The translations under genes and the position numbers were made by a program. DNA of 64,000 nucleotides from an uncultured Sulfitobacter sp. GTDB lineage: Bacteria; Pseudomonadota; Alphaproteobacteria; Rhodobacterales; Rhodobacteraceae. The first letter of the stretch is position 1. Each line of letters begins with the position of its first letter. The stretch lies in contig CALFWM010000014.1 of NCBI GenBank assembly GCA_937928635.1, positions 62,001 through 126,000 of the forward strand. The letters are read 5' to 3'. Positions 46,299 through 54,394 of this stretch are shown piece by piece. The notes beneath the pieces were generated by a model, which was not told the origin of the DNA, did no database searches, and saw only the letters and a list, made by a program, of their open reading frames with translations.

Positions 46299-46374
46299 AC
46301 TGCTCGATAGGTTTCTTGCCTGTATGAAACCTGCCTCAATAACTTAACGCCAGCTTCGTGCTGGCGTTTTTTTT
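46299..46374 (+). ncRNA. Candidate small RNA or attenuator leader (about 76 nt)
   Basis: From the predicted start the transcript would form a 7-bp hairpin (AGGTTTC 46309-46315, GAAACCT 46326-46332), a short single-stranded linker, and a classical Rho-independent terminator with T8. No ORF of any length fits. It lies in the 302-bp gap between the peptide-binding gene (divergent) and bdhA (112 bp downstream of the terminator). Either a free Hfq-type sRNA or the leader of bdhA with regulated termination. hfq is in this window but 22 kb away. Confidence 0.55.
46346..46374 (+). terminator. Rho-independent terminator of the candidate sRNA
   Basis: AACGCCAGC-TTCGT-GCTGGCGTT followed by TTTTTT: 9-bp stem, 5-base loop and uninterrupted T-run, orientation plus. 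No coding gene precedes it on this strand, which is what points to an RNA gene. Confidence 0.85.
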
Positions 46375-46486
46375 GCCTTGCGGCGCGGTCCTTTGGAATA
46401 TCTTTGACAAACCGACAGGCGATTAAGCATTTCCTTTGCTTGCGCGGCACGTCATTGTGCATGCGCAGCATATTGAGGAAAACGCA

Positions 46487-47272
46487 ATGGCATATACGAT
46501 CGATCTTTCAGGAAAAACAGCCGTCATCACCGGATCAAACTCCGGCATCGGGCTGGGTATCGCATGGGAACTGGCGCGCGCCGGGGCGGATGTGGTGCTG
46601 AACTCCTTTTCAGACCGGGATGAAGATCACGCCATCGCCGCAGAGATTGCCGGTGAAACAGGTGTCACCGCACGCTACATTCAGGCGGATATGTCCAAGG
46701 GCGATCAATGCCGCCGTCTGATCACCGATGCCAGGCAATGCGACATTCTGATCAATAACGCGGGCATTCAACATGTAGCGGCGATCCCGGATTTTCCGGC
46801 GGAGAAATGGGATGCGATCATTGCGATCAACCTCAGCTCCGCCTTTCACACAACCGCAGCCGCCCTGCCAATGATGCGCGCGGCGGGCTGGGGCCGGGTG
46901 ATCAACATCGCCTCCGCCCATGGGCTGACCGCATCACCCTATAAATCCGCCTATATCGCGGCCAAACACGGGATTGTTGGCCTCAGCAAAACCACGGCAC
47001 TTGAAACTGCCGAAGAGCCGATCACCGCCAACACCATTTGTCCCGGCTACGTGCTGACGCCCCTGGTGGAATCGCAAATCCCCGACACGATGAAAGAATA
47101 TGACATGTCCCGCGAGGATGTGATCAAGAACGTCATGCTCAAGCGCCAGCCCTCCAAAGAGTTCGCCACGGTGGAGCAGATGGGCGGGACAACAACGTTC
47201 CTGTGCTCTGACGCAGCGGCCCAGATTACGGGCACAGCGATCAGTGTGGACGGGGGCTGGACAGCGCTTTGA
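46487..47272 (+). CDS. bdhA: D-3-hydroxybutyrate dehydrogenase (short-chain dehydrogenase)
   Basis: 261 residues from ATG 46487 (GAGG site eight bases upstream). Converts 3-hydroxybutyrate to acetoacetate with NAD in PHB and ketone-body use. SDR motifs: TGSNSGIGLGIA (NAD site), NNAG, catalytic Ser in INIASAHGL, and YKSAYIAAKHG with Tyr and Lys. The tail ANTICPGYVLTPLVESQIP and GTAISVDGGWTAL match 3-hydroxybutyrate dehydrogenases closely. Preceded by the candidate sRNA/leader. Confidence 0.93.
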   Translation: MAYTIDLSGKTAVITGSNSGIGLGIAWELARAGADVVLNSFSDRDEDHAIAAEIAGETGVTARYIQADMSKGDQCRRLITDARQCDILINNAGIQHVAAIPDFPAEKWDAIIAINLSSAFHTTAAALPMMRAAGWGRVINIASAHGLTASPYKSAYIAAKHGIVGLSKTTALETAEEPITANTICPGYVLTPLVESQIPDTMKEYDMSREDVIKNVMLKRQPSKEFATVEQMGGTTTFLCSDAAAQITGTAISVDGGWTAL

Positions 47273-47465
47273 GAGGGCTGTGCCTACCCGAAAAGGGCCG
47301 CCAAAGGTTAACGCACCGCACGCTTGGCGGGGGCAAAGCCGCGATATGTCTTAAAACCTGAGGTTTTCGGGAAATTGAGGCTGCGGTATGACGTCGGTAT
47401 TCCAGCGGTATTGCATCGGTGCCGGGGGCGGTGTCGAGGGGTGTTAACAGGGCGTTCGGTCAGAT

Positions 47466-47484
47466 GTGTTGAGAAAGGGTGAAA
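47466..47484 (+). repeat. Short intergenic repeat, copy 4 (bdhA / yunG convergent gap)
   Basis: GTGTTGAG followed by AAAGGGTGAAA: the weakest copy, with ten of the eleven core bases. The rest of the 266-bp gap (47273-47538) shows nothing I can assign. Confidence 0.45.
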
Positions 47485-47538
47485 GTCGGGTGTGCGGGAC
47501 TCAGCGCTCTTTCGCTGCAGCTGCGCGAATGACTGCTC

Positions 47539-47904
47539 CTACTTAGAAAGCTCGTCCATCAACGCCTTCTTTAAAGTGTCGTATTCGCGCTGAGAGATAC
47601 CTTGCATCGCAGCATCGCTATCAGTTAGCTGATCCTCATAGGGATTTGGGGCAGGAAAACGCGCGTCTGGCCTGATAAATTGGCTGTCAGTCAGGTCACA
47701 TCGCTGACCGTCTATGCGGTTATAGTAGTGCCAAACCTCCGGGTAGCGTGTCCGCAAAATCTCTCCACCGAAAAGGTCATGGACCACAGCACTCGTGACA
47801 TTGCATTGACCATTTGCTGGATTTTCCTTTGACCATTGCTTCGCGGTTTCCAATGACCAGGCGGTTTCAAGCGCTGCCCTTACTCGTTCTTCGTCGAAAA
47901 TCAT
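47539..47904 (-). CDS. YunG-like protein of unknown function
   Basis: 121 residues from ATG 47904. The core NGQCNVTSAVVHDLFGGEIL followed by HYYNRIDG and DLTDSQF matches the YunG family known mainly from Firmicutes (conserved Cys, His and Asp suggest a papain-like or transglutaminase-like site, unproved). An ATG at 47973 would overlap the lysE-type gene. GC content is visibly lower than in flanking genes and gene order (lysE-yunG) suggests acquisition by transfer. Confidence 0.75.
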   Translation of the reverse strand: MIFDEERVRAALETAWSLETAKQWSKENPANGQCNVTSAVVHDLFGGEILRTRYPEVWHYYNRIDGQRCDLTDSQFIRPDARFPAPNPYEDQLTDSDAAMQGISQREYDTLKKALMDELSK

Positions 47905-47929
47905 CTTCCCAAAACTCCAATACCATTCG

Positions 47930-48574
47930 TCATGACAGTTTTGTCGAAAGAAGTCTGAATCCTGCATAGGCAAACAAGCCGCCCAGCATTGCTTGAATCG
48001 GTCGGCGGGCCTTTGTGTATGCTGTGACCATCTTTGGGGTCGAAAACGCGAGCGTATAAGCGATGTGCACCATCAATGAAAGTGTTGTCGTTCCAACAAT
48101 AATTGACCCAAGAACCCAAGCTGGAGAGGCAGCATCCATACCTAGTGACACGATTGCAATCCAACCAAAAGCGGCTTTCGGATTGGTCATGTTGAGCAGA
48201 TAGCCCCTTGCAACCAGCCCGCTTAGAGAGCTGCGACCCGCATTCATTTTGACCGCGCTGAGGTCGTCCTGCGAGAGCGCCGACCGCAACGATTTGTACG
48301 CGAGGTAGAAAAGGTAAAGACCGCCCGTGATCTTGATGACATACAAAAGCTGACCGTAGGACGCGATCAGCGCGGCAAGGCCAAGAACACTCGCAGTTGA
48401 CCACGTTAGAGTTCCAGCTGCCACTCCAACGCTCACAGCTATCCCAGAGGTCTTTCCATGCGCCATTGATGTCCCGGCAACGGCGAGAACATTTGGACCC
48501 GGCGTCGCATTTTGAAGAAGAAAGACCCCGTAAATTAGGAAAATACCCGGAAGGTAGGACGCGAGTTCTGTCAT
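47930..48574 (-). CDS. LysE/RhtB-family amino-acid exporter
   Basis: 214 residues, six helices. N-terminal motif FLLQNATPGPNVLAVAG with the conserved NxTPGP, GIAVSVGVAAGTLTWS, and NMTNPKAAFGW in the fourth segment are diagnostic of RhtB/LysE translocators, which export amino acids such as threonine, homoserine lactone or lysine. Substrate not predictable. Starts 209 bp from the flavoprotein gene and ends 25 bp before yunG. Confidence 0.9.
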   Translation of the reverse strand: MTELASYLPGIFLIYGVFLLQNATPGPNVLAVAGTSMAHGKTSGIAVSVGVAAGTLTWSTASVLGLAALIASYGQLLYVIKITGGLYLFYLAYKSLRSALSQDDLSAVKMNAGRSSLSGLVARGYLLNMTNPKAAFGWIAIVSLGMDAASPAWVLGSIIVGTTTLSLMVHIAYTLAFSTPKMVTAYTKARRPIQAMLGGLFAYAGFRLLSTKLS

Positions 48575-48783
48575 TGGTGTTCACTTTCGGATCAAACAAA
48601 CTGATGCTGCTGCGTAGGCAGTCTTTTGAGGATATTACACTCAGTTGCCCAAACCGAACAGCTGCCATTCGTAGTCCCCGCAGCATTCGGTAAAATGGGC
48701 TCTCTGCCGCCATTCAGTTGAAACCTTTCCGCAGACCGATGACAGAGCGCAGCAGCGCCGCGCCGCCCGTTCACGCCATCACA

Positions 48784-50409
48784 TCACTCCGCCGCCAGTT
48801 TCTCCGTCAGCCCCTGCGCCTCCAGGAACGCCGCGATCTGGCTGCGGACGACCTCGGGGATCGGCAAGGTCTCTCCCAGATCCGCAAAGGTCATCGCCGT
48901 GACCGTGCCAGCACCTGCTTCCTTGTCCTCGGCCCGGCGCCAGTCACTGTCGAGGTGATCAGACAGATGCACGGTGCGCATCAACGTGCCCTTGTGGTAG
49001 TGCCGCAGGACGGGGTGGATGAAGGGATCAGGCTCTCCCTCATAGGCCGAATGGGCGCGTTTCACATGGGTGGGCGTCTGGCCAAAGTTGCCGAACTCAA
49101 GCGTGATGGACAGACTGTCTTCGCCCAGCACCTTCGGCGTTTCCACCGCCCATTGCATCGGGATGTCGCGGTAATGTGTGCCCGCCTGCGGGCCCGTCAA
49201 ATGGATCACATCGCCCAGGAAACCCGGTTGCAGGAACAGCGCAGGCGACAGGCTGATGCGCTCAATGATAAGATCAATCAGCGGTTCACCCGCAATCGGG
49301 GCCTGATCGGTCGGCAGGGGCGTGTCGTTGATGCGCGCCTCGATGAAATTGCTCAGCGCCGCGATGTTATACCGGAAGCCATGCACAAAGCCGGACATGG
49401 TTTTCTTGAAATCCCGGCTTTGCATCAAAGTGCCTGCAAACCACAGATTGGGCGTCTGCTCACATTCCCACTGCGATGTCATCACCGGGAATTTGTCAAA
49501 ATGTTGCAGGGCAGGGCGGATCGCAGGGTCAAAAATCTGCGCATCAAAGCGGAAGCCCGTGCAGCAGATCACATGATCATAACGCAGGACAATCTCGTGC
49601 CCCTCCGCGGCGGTCATGCGCGCGGTGACCACATATTCATCACCGTCCCTTTCGATGCGCATCGGGGCGGCATCGACCACGGCGTTCTGGGATTTCAGCT
49701 GATAGGTATCCATGAACTGCACGTTCACCGCGCGCACATGGCCGACAAAATGCGTGTCCCAGGCGAATTTGATCGGATTGGGGCTCATCACATGGATGGC
49801 GGCGGCGTGTTCCAGCATTTTCTGCGCGCTTTCAAAGGCGGCATTGCCTTTACCAAGGATCAGCACGCGCTTGTTGTTGAAACGCTCCTGCGTGGCGTCA
49901 AATTCCATGTAGTTTTCGGTAAGCTCAATGCCGGGCACATCCGGCAACCATGGTTTGGTTACACCTGCGCTGACAATCGTATGTGTCGCGTGAAACTGCC
50001 GACCCTCCTTGGTGGTGACCTCAAAGACGCCATCCGGCTTGGCGATCTGCGCAACCTCAGCATCATAGACGATGCAATCGCCCAAAAGTTCAGCAAAATC
50101 TTCCAGATAGGCGACATAATCATCTGCCTTGGGGAAATAGCGCGTCGTGCGACTGCCCACCTTGAGGCCTTCGTCATTGATCAGGCTGTTCCAGTCATAG
50201 CGCATCTGCGCGCCCTCATCGGCCAGCCCGGTGTGCACCTTGTTGATCGAGATGAAATTGCGGTGCCGAGGGAAGCGGCGGAAAAAACCGCTCACGCCCG
50301 GTCCCCGCTCCAGCAGGCAAACCTCCAGCCCTTTTTTGCGCAGCAGATACGCAGCCTGAAGCCCCGCAGGACCGGCCCCAACGATACAGACGTCAAATAC
50401 CTTTTTCAT
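48784..50409 (-). CDS. FAD/NAD(P)-dependent flavoprotein (FOXRED2/FMO-like)
   Basis: 541 residues from ATG 50409. N-terminal FAD site DVCIVGAGPAGLQAAYLL, then FFRRFPRHRNFISINK, and a second nucleotide site VLILGKGNAAFESAQ (about residue 190), with CCTGFRFD near 310, as in flavin monooxygenases and the eukaryotic FOXRED2. The C-terminal 170 residues are unusual and include an LTGPQAGTHYRD region. Substrate unknown. Divergent from the patatin gene (115 bp). Confidence 0.82.
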   Translation of the reverse strand: MKKVFDVCIVGAGPAGLQAAYLLRKKGLEVCLLERGPGVSGFFRRFPRHRNFISINKVHTGLADEGAQMRYDWNSLINDEGLKVGSRTTRYFPKADDYVAYLEDFAELLGDCIVYDAEVAQIAKPDGVFEVTTKEGRQFHATHTIVSAGVTKPWLPDVPGIELTENYMEFDATQERFNNKRVLILGKGNAAFESAQKMLEHAAAIHVMSPNPIKFAWDTHFVGHVRAVNVQFMDTYQLKSQNAVVDAAPMRIERDGDEYVVTARMTAAEGHEIVLRYDHVICCTGFRFDAQIFDPAIRPALQHFDKFPVMTSQWECEQTPNLWFAGTLMQSRDFKKTMSGFVHGFRYNIAALSNFIEARINDTPLPTDQAPIAGEPLIDLIIERISLSPALFLQPGFLGDVIHLTGPQAGTHYRDIPMQWAVETPKVLGEDSLSITLEFGNFGQTPTHVKRAHSAYEGEPDPFIHPVLRHYHKGTLMRTVHLSDHLDSDWRRAEDKEAGAGTVTAMTFADLGETLPIPEVVRSQIAAFLEAQGLTEKLAAE

Positions 50410-50524
50410 CACCAAACTCCATTGATCACCTCGCACCATCAATGCGGGAACTTATCAGAAGTCTCAACCCATAAGTGTGAAGGCTTCACCATTGCCTCTG
50501 CGCCTGCCTGTGGTAGCAGGGGGC

Positions 50525-51559
50525 ATGGCACAAAAGAAAAAAATCAATCTCGCCCTGCAAGGCGGTGGCGCACATGGGGCCTTTACCTGGGGCGTGCTGG
50601 AACGCCTGCTGGAGGACGAGGATCTGGAGATTTGTGGCATCTCGGGCACATCAGCAGGCGCGCTGAACGGTGCGGCACTCAAAGCGGGCATGGTGGAAAA
50701 TGGCCGTGCCGGGGCACAAAAAAATCTGGCCTGGCTCTGGGGGAAAGTGGCCGGGGTGAACGATTTGCGCCTGACCCACTGGATGGCCCCCTTTGGGGTT
50801 GGCGCGATTTCCCAGGCGATGGAATTTGCGATGCCTTTCACCATGACCGATGTGGTCTCGCAATTTGTGTCGCCCTACAGCTACGGACCGTTTTACCGCA
50901 ATCCGCTGCAGGATATTGTCGAGCGGTTTGATTATGACCGGGTGTGCGACTCGGTGGCACCTTTGCTGTTCATCGGGGCGACGCGGGTGCGCAACGGCAA
51001 GATCAAGGTATTTTCAGGCAATGAAATCTCGCCCCAGGCGATTTTGGCCTCGGCCTGCCTGCCCACGATGTTCAAAGCCGTCGAACTGGAGGACCCCAGC
51101 ACCGGGCGCAAAGAAGCGTTTTGGGATGGCGGCTACACCGGCAACCCGGCGCTGTTTCCCTTGTTTGACGCGGAGTTGCCCGATGACATTGTCATTGTGA
51201 ACATCAATCCGCTGGAGCGGGATCAAATCCCCCAGACGCCACAGCAAATCCAGAACCGTGTGAATGAGATCAGCTTTAATTCGAGCCTGTTGCGCGAATT
51301 GCGCGCGATTGAGTTTGTCCAGCGTCTGCTGGAGGACGGCACCATGCCCTCGGGCGGCATGGCGCGGGTCAATGTGCATATGATTGCCGATGATGATCTG
51401 ATGGCAAAGCTGTCGGTGGCAACCAAACTTGTGCCCAACGCCGCCGTCATCGCCACCCTGCACGATGCCGGCTATGGTGCCGCAGACAGGTTTTTGGCCA
51501 AACACCGGGCGGATATTGGTGTCAAATCCTCCGTTGATCTGCCGGATATGTTTGGCTGA
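50525..51559 (+). CDS. Patatin-like phospholipase
   Basis: 344 residues from ATG 50525. Serine-aspartate dyad hydrolase: oxyanion loop GGGAHG (13-18), nucleophile elbow GTSAG with Ser43, and the catalytic Asp201 in DGGYTGNP. No signal peptide or membrane helix. In many alphaproteobacteria this patatin type lies beside 3-hydroxybutyrate dehydrogenase, which suggests a link with PHB granules or short-chain hydroxyacid metabolism, but that is inference. bdhA is 3.3 kb away here, with lysE, yunG and the flavoprotein between. Confidence 0.9.
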   Translation: MAQKKKINLALQGGGAHGAFTWGVLERLLEDEDLEICGISGTSAGALNGAALKAGMVENGRAGAQKNLAWLWGKVAGVNDLRLTHWMAPFGVGAISQAMEFAMPFTMTDVVSQFVSPYSYGPFYRNPLQDIVERFDYDRVCDSVAPLLFIGATRVRNGKIKVFSGNEISPQAILASACLPTMFKAVELEDPSTGRKEAFWDGGYTGNPALFPLFDAELPDDIVIVNINPLERDQIPQTPQQIQNRVNEISFNSSLLRELRAIEFVQRLLEDGTMPSGGMARVNVHMIADDDLMAKLSVATKLVPNAAVIATLHDAGYGAADRFLAKHRADIGVKSSVDLPDMFG

Positions 51560-51575
51560 GAGGGACTTTGCTGCG

Positions 51576-51612
51576 CCCAAAAGGGGACCAACTCAGCGGG
51601 CCCCGTTTTGGG
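51576..51612. terminator. Hairpin between convergent patatin and DUF502 genes
   Basis: CCCAAAAGGGG pairs with CCCCGTTTTGGG (one bulged G), loop of 14 bases. It begins 17 bases after the patatin stop and is followed at 51625 by a copy of the short intergenic repeat. No T-run. Confidence 0.5.
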
Positions 51613-51624
51613 TGAGGACAGGAT

Positions 51625-51645
51625 GAGTTTAGGGGAAGGGTGAAA
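51625..51645 (+). repeat. Short intergenic repeat, copy 2 (patatin / DUF502 convergent gap)
   Basis: GAGTTTAGGG followed by GAAGGGTGAAA; the best match to copy 1, with which it also shares a preceding GGA/TGA block. Confidence 0.6.
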
Positions 51646-51699
51646 AGGGCAGGCGTTCCTTTTCACCAGTGCAGGTTCGTGGAGCAGGTGAGGGGGGCG

Positions 51700-52458
51700 T
51701 CAGGTGCCGGTGTGTTTCGTCTGCGCGTCGATCAGCACGTTTTTTTGCCGTTCATCCACCAGCGTTGGCCCGTTGCCGTCTTGCGGGTAGACAAGCCCCG
51801 CCGAAATGACCAGTTTTGCAGAATCCTCAACAGACATGTCCAGTTCGATCACATCTTTCTTGGGCACAAACAGCAAGAACCCGGAGGTCGGGTTTGGCGT
51901 TGTCGGCAGGAAGATTGACATCATCTCTTCGCTACCCCCCGATTTGGCCGCAATCTCCGCCTTGGCATTGGTGGAGATAAACCCCAGCGCCCAGATGCCC
52001 CGACGGGGGTATTCAATCAGACAGGCGGTTTCAAAGCTGCGTTCGGACTGGGCAAAAATGGTTTCGGAAATCTGCTTGATGCCGGAATAGATCGTGCGCA
52101 CCACGGGCGTGCGCTCCACAAGGCTTTCCGCATTGCGGATCAGGCTGCGGCCCAAGAACCCTTTGGCCATCCAGCCGACCAGAATTGTAAAGGCCAGGAA
52201 GATCACCACCCCCAGACCACGCACACTGATCTGAACCTCACGCTCCAGCCCCAGAAGATCCTGAATAAGCCGGTCCGGATGATAGGCCATCGGCACCAGG
52301 GGCAGCACAAATCCGTCAATCCAGCCCACAACGGACCAGATCAGCCAGATCGTCAGGCCAACCGGCGCAATCACCACAAGCCCCGTCAAAAACGAGGCAC
52401 GCAGGCGCGCAATCAGGCTGCGGCGCGGGGGGGCTTCTGGGTCGAAAGGTGTATTCAT
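51700..52458 (-). CDS. DUF502 family membrane protein
   Basis: About 252 residues from ATG 52458 (an ATG at 52491 is the alternative). Two membrane helices, FLTGLVVIAPVGLTIWLIW (about residues 22-41) and GLGVVIFLAFTILVGW (about 80-95), then a soluble domain with SLVERTPVVRTIYSGIKQI and FLPTTPNPTSGFLLFVP, the hallmark sequences of DUF502 proteins. Function unknown, present in many bacteria and as LCV-like proteins in plants. Last gene of a unit that begins with psuK. Confidence 0.85.
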   Translation of the reverse strand: MNTPFDPEAPPRRSLIARLRASFLTGLVVIAPVGLTIWLIWSVVGWIDGFVLPLVPMAYHPDRLIQDLLGLEREVQISVRGLGVVIFLAFTILVGWMAKGFLGRSLIRNAESLVERTPVVRTIYSGIKQISETIFAQSERSFETACLIEYPRRGIWALGFISTNAKAEIAAKSGGSEEMMSIFLPTTPNPTSGFLLFVPKKDVIELDMSVEDSAKLVISAGLVYPQDGNGPTLVDERQKNVLIDAQTKHTGT

Positions 52459-52548
52459 GAATGTGTCGTTCTGCGGGTTAGGTCGGCTCATAGCTAGGGG
52501 CTTTCCCACCCTAAAACAATGGGAACAAATAGGTTTTTGGATCAAAGA

Positions 52549-53466
52549 TCAGCGCATTGTGCTCAAAGCCCGCGCTATTTCAGAGGCCAGCCGCGCATTG
52601 TTGCGCACAAGGGCGATATTGGCAGTCAAAGAGCGCCCCTCGGTCAGCTCAAAGATCCGCTGTAACAGAAAGGGCGTGACCTCCTTGCCGCGGATGGCTT
52701 GGGTGTCGGCCTCACTTTGGGCCCGGGCGATGATCGGCGCGAGATCGGCGCTGGGTATTTCAGCGTTCAGGGGAATCGGATTGGCGATCAGCTGCCCGCC
52801 CGGCAGGCCCATCGCGGCGCGGGTGTGGTGGGCGCGCGCAATTTGTGCGGGATCGTCCAGCCGCAAGGGTGCCTTTAGTGCAGATGACGCGCTCCAGAAT
52901 GCAGGCAGGTGGTCCTGACCATAGGCGATCACCGGCACGCCCTGGGTTTCCAGCACCTCAAGTGTTTTTGGCACATCCAGAATGGCCTTTGCTCCGGCTG
53001 CCACCACCGTGACGCGGGTCTGTGCCAGTTCCAGCAGGTCAGCAGAGATGTCAAAGCTCTCCTCCGCCCCCTTGTGCGCGCCGCCAATGCCGCCTGTGGC
53101 AAAAACCGAAATGCCTGCAAGCTCTGCGGCGATCATGGTGGCCGCCACGGTTGTCGCGCCGGTGCCACCGCTGGCGATGCACACGGCCAAGTCTGCGCGG
53201 CTGAGCTTAGCAACCCCTTTGGCCTGCGCCAATGTCGCAAGCTGTGCATCCTCCAGGCCGATATGCAAGCGCCCCGCAATCACCGCGATGGTGGCGGGTG
53301 TGGCCCCGGCGGTACGCACGTCCGCCTCCACCTGGCGGGCAACCTCAAGGTTTTGCGGGTAGGGCATGCCGTGGGTGATGATGGTGCTTTCCAGCGCCAC
53401 AAGGGCAGTGCCCGCCGCGCGGGCCTGTGCAACCTCAGCGCTGAAATGCAGGGGCAGGGTGGTCAT
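52549..53466 (-). CDS. psuG: Pseudouridine-5'-phosphate glycosidase
   Basis: 305 residues. Breaks the C-C glycosidic bond of pseudouridine 5'-phosphate to uracil and ribose 5-phosphate. Signature ALESTIITHGMPYPQNLE, HIGLEDAQLATLA, GIGGAHKGAEESFDIS, and VIAYGQDHLPAFWS are all as in E. coli PsuG. The ATG overlaps the psuK stop (ATGA). Together with psuK it recycles pseudouridine released from RNA. Confidence 0.96.
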   Translation of the reverse strand: MTTLPLHFSAEVAQARAAGTALVALESTIITHGMPYPQNLEVARQVEADVRTAGATPATIAVIAGRLHIGLEDAQLATLAQAKGVAKLSRADLAVCIASGGTGATTVAATMIAAELAGISVFATGGIGGAHKGAEESFDISADLLELAQTRVTVVAAGAKAILDVPKTLEVLETQGVPVIAYGQDHLPAFWSASSALKAPLRLDDPAQIARAHHTRAAMGLPGGQLIANPIPLNAEIPSADLAPIIARAQSEADTQAIRGKEVTPFLLQRIFELTEGRSLTANIALVRNNARLASEIARALSTMR

Positions 53467-54347
53467 ATTCTGGTCTCTCCTGACACATAAAGGGCGGCCG
53501 CCCTGAGCGCGGCAGACAGGGCGGTCCGGGCATCCGCGCCACTCAGGTCGCTGGCGATATGAGCAGCCATAAAGGTATCACCCGCCCCCGTCACACGGGC
53601 CACATGCACCGCAGGCGGCGTCAGCGTCAGACTGCCTGCGTGATCCGCAACCGTGGCCGGGCCACCGCCATCGGTCACCACAGCCCGCACACCACCGCGC
53701 GCCAACAGGCCTGCGGCTGCCGCCGCCGATCCGTCAAAAGTTGTCTGGCACAGCAGGCCAGCTTCTTCGAGGTTCACATAAAGCGTGCCGCGTTTGGCCT
53801 CCAGAAACGGGCTCAGGCGCAGGGCCTTGCCCGGAGAGGCCGGCGCAACGCGCAGATCTGCCGCCGCCAACAGCGGGCTGCGCGCCATTTGCGACAAGAG
53901 ATCGACAGTCAGATTGCCATCAAGTGCCACAGCGCCCCGGTAAGGGTCAGGCAGGCTGCCATCCCTGAAAGGGCGCAGAATTTTCTCACCCGCCGCCTCC
54001 AGTGAATGGGCGTCGGCAATGGCCGCAATCAGGCCGTTGGCGCCCTCGACAGCCATATAGCGGTCGGTTGGCAAATCCTCAGATCGGTAGATGAATTGGG
54101 GCAACAACCCGCGCAGTTCGCAGGCTTTGATCAGTTCGTCGCCTTCGGCGTCGCGCCCCACCGCGCTCAGCAATCCGGGTGTCAGGCCAAAGCGGGCCAG
54201 GGCCATGGCAATGTTCAACCCAACGCCACCGGGCAGCCGCGTAATGCGCCCGGGCATGTCAGACCCCTGGCGCATGGTTGTTTCAGAGCGGCCAATCACA
54301 TCCCACAGGACGGAGCCGATGCACAGAATATCGGGGGCATTGTTCAT
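53463..54347 (-). CDS. psuK: Pseudouridine kinase (PfkB family)
   Basis: 294 residues from ATG 54347. Ribokinase-fold sugar kinase with LCIGSVLWDVIGRS start, LPGGVGLNIAMALARFG (about residue 38) and the C-terminal ATP/anion-hole motif VTGAGDTFMAAHIA. Phosphorylates pseudouridine for PsuG, inferred from tight coupling with psuG. No pseudouridine transporter nearby. Confidence 0.92.
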   Translation of the reverse strand: MNNAPDILCIGSVLWDVIGRSETTMRQGSDMPGRITRLPGGVGLNIAMALARFGLTPGLLSAVGRDAEGDELIKACELRGLLPQFIYRSEDLPTDRYMAVEGANGLIAAIADAHSLEAAGEKILRPFRDGSLPDPYRGAVALDGNLTVDLLSQMARSPLLAAADLRVAPASPGKALRLSPFLEAKRGTLYVNLEEAGLLCQTTFDGSAAAAAGLLARGGVRAVVTDGGGPATVADHAGSLTLTPPAVHVARVTGAGDTFMAAHIASDLSGADARTALSAALRAAALYVSGETRI

Positions 54348-54394
54348 GAGGCCTTTTTGCCGATTTGGCGATGGCCCGCAACCGGCGACTTTTG

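Noticed and set aside
46403-46408. TTGACA upstream of bdhA
   Set aside because: A perfect -35 word but no acceptable -10 at 16-18 bp; not called as a promoter.
48718-50931. Very long plus-strand ORF opposite the flavoprotein gene
   Set aside because: His/Arg-rich shadow running from one real gene into the patatin start in another frame; no domain seen.
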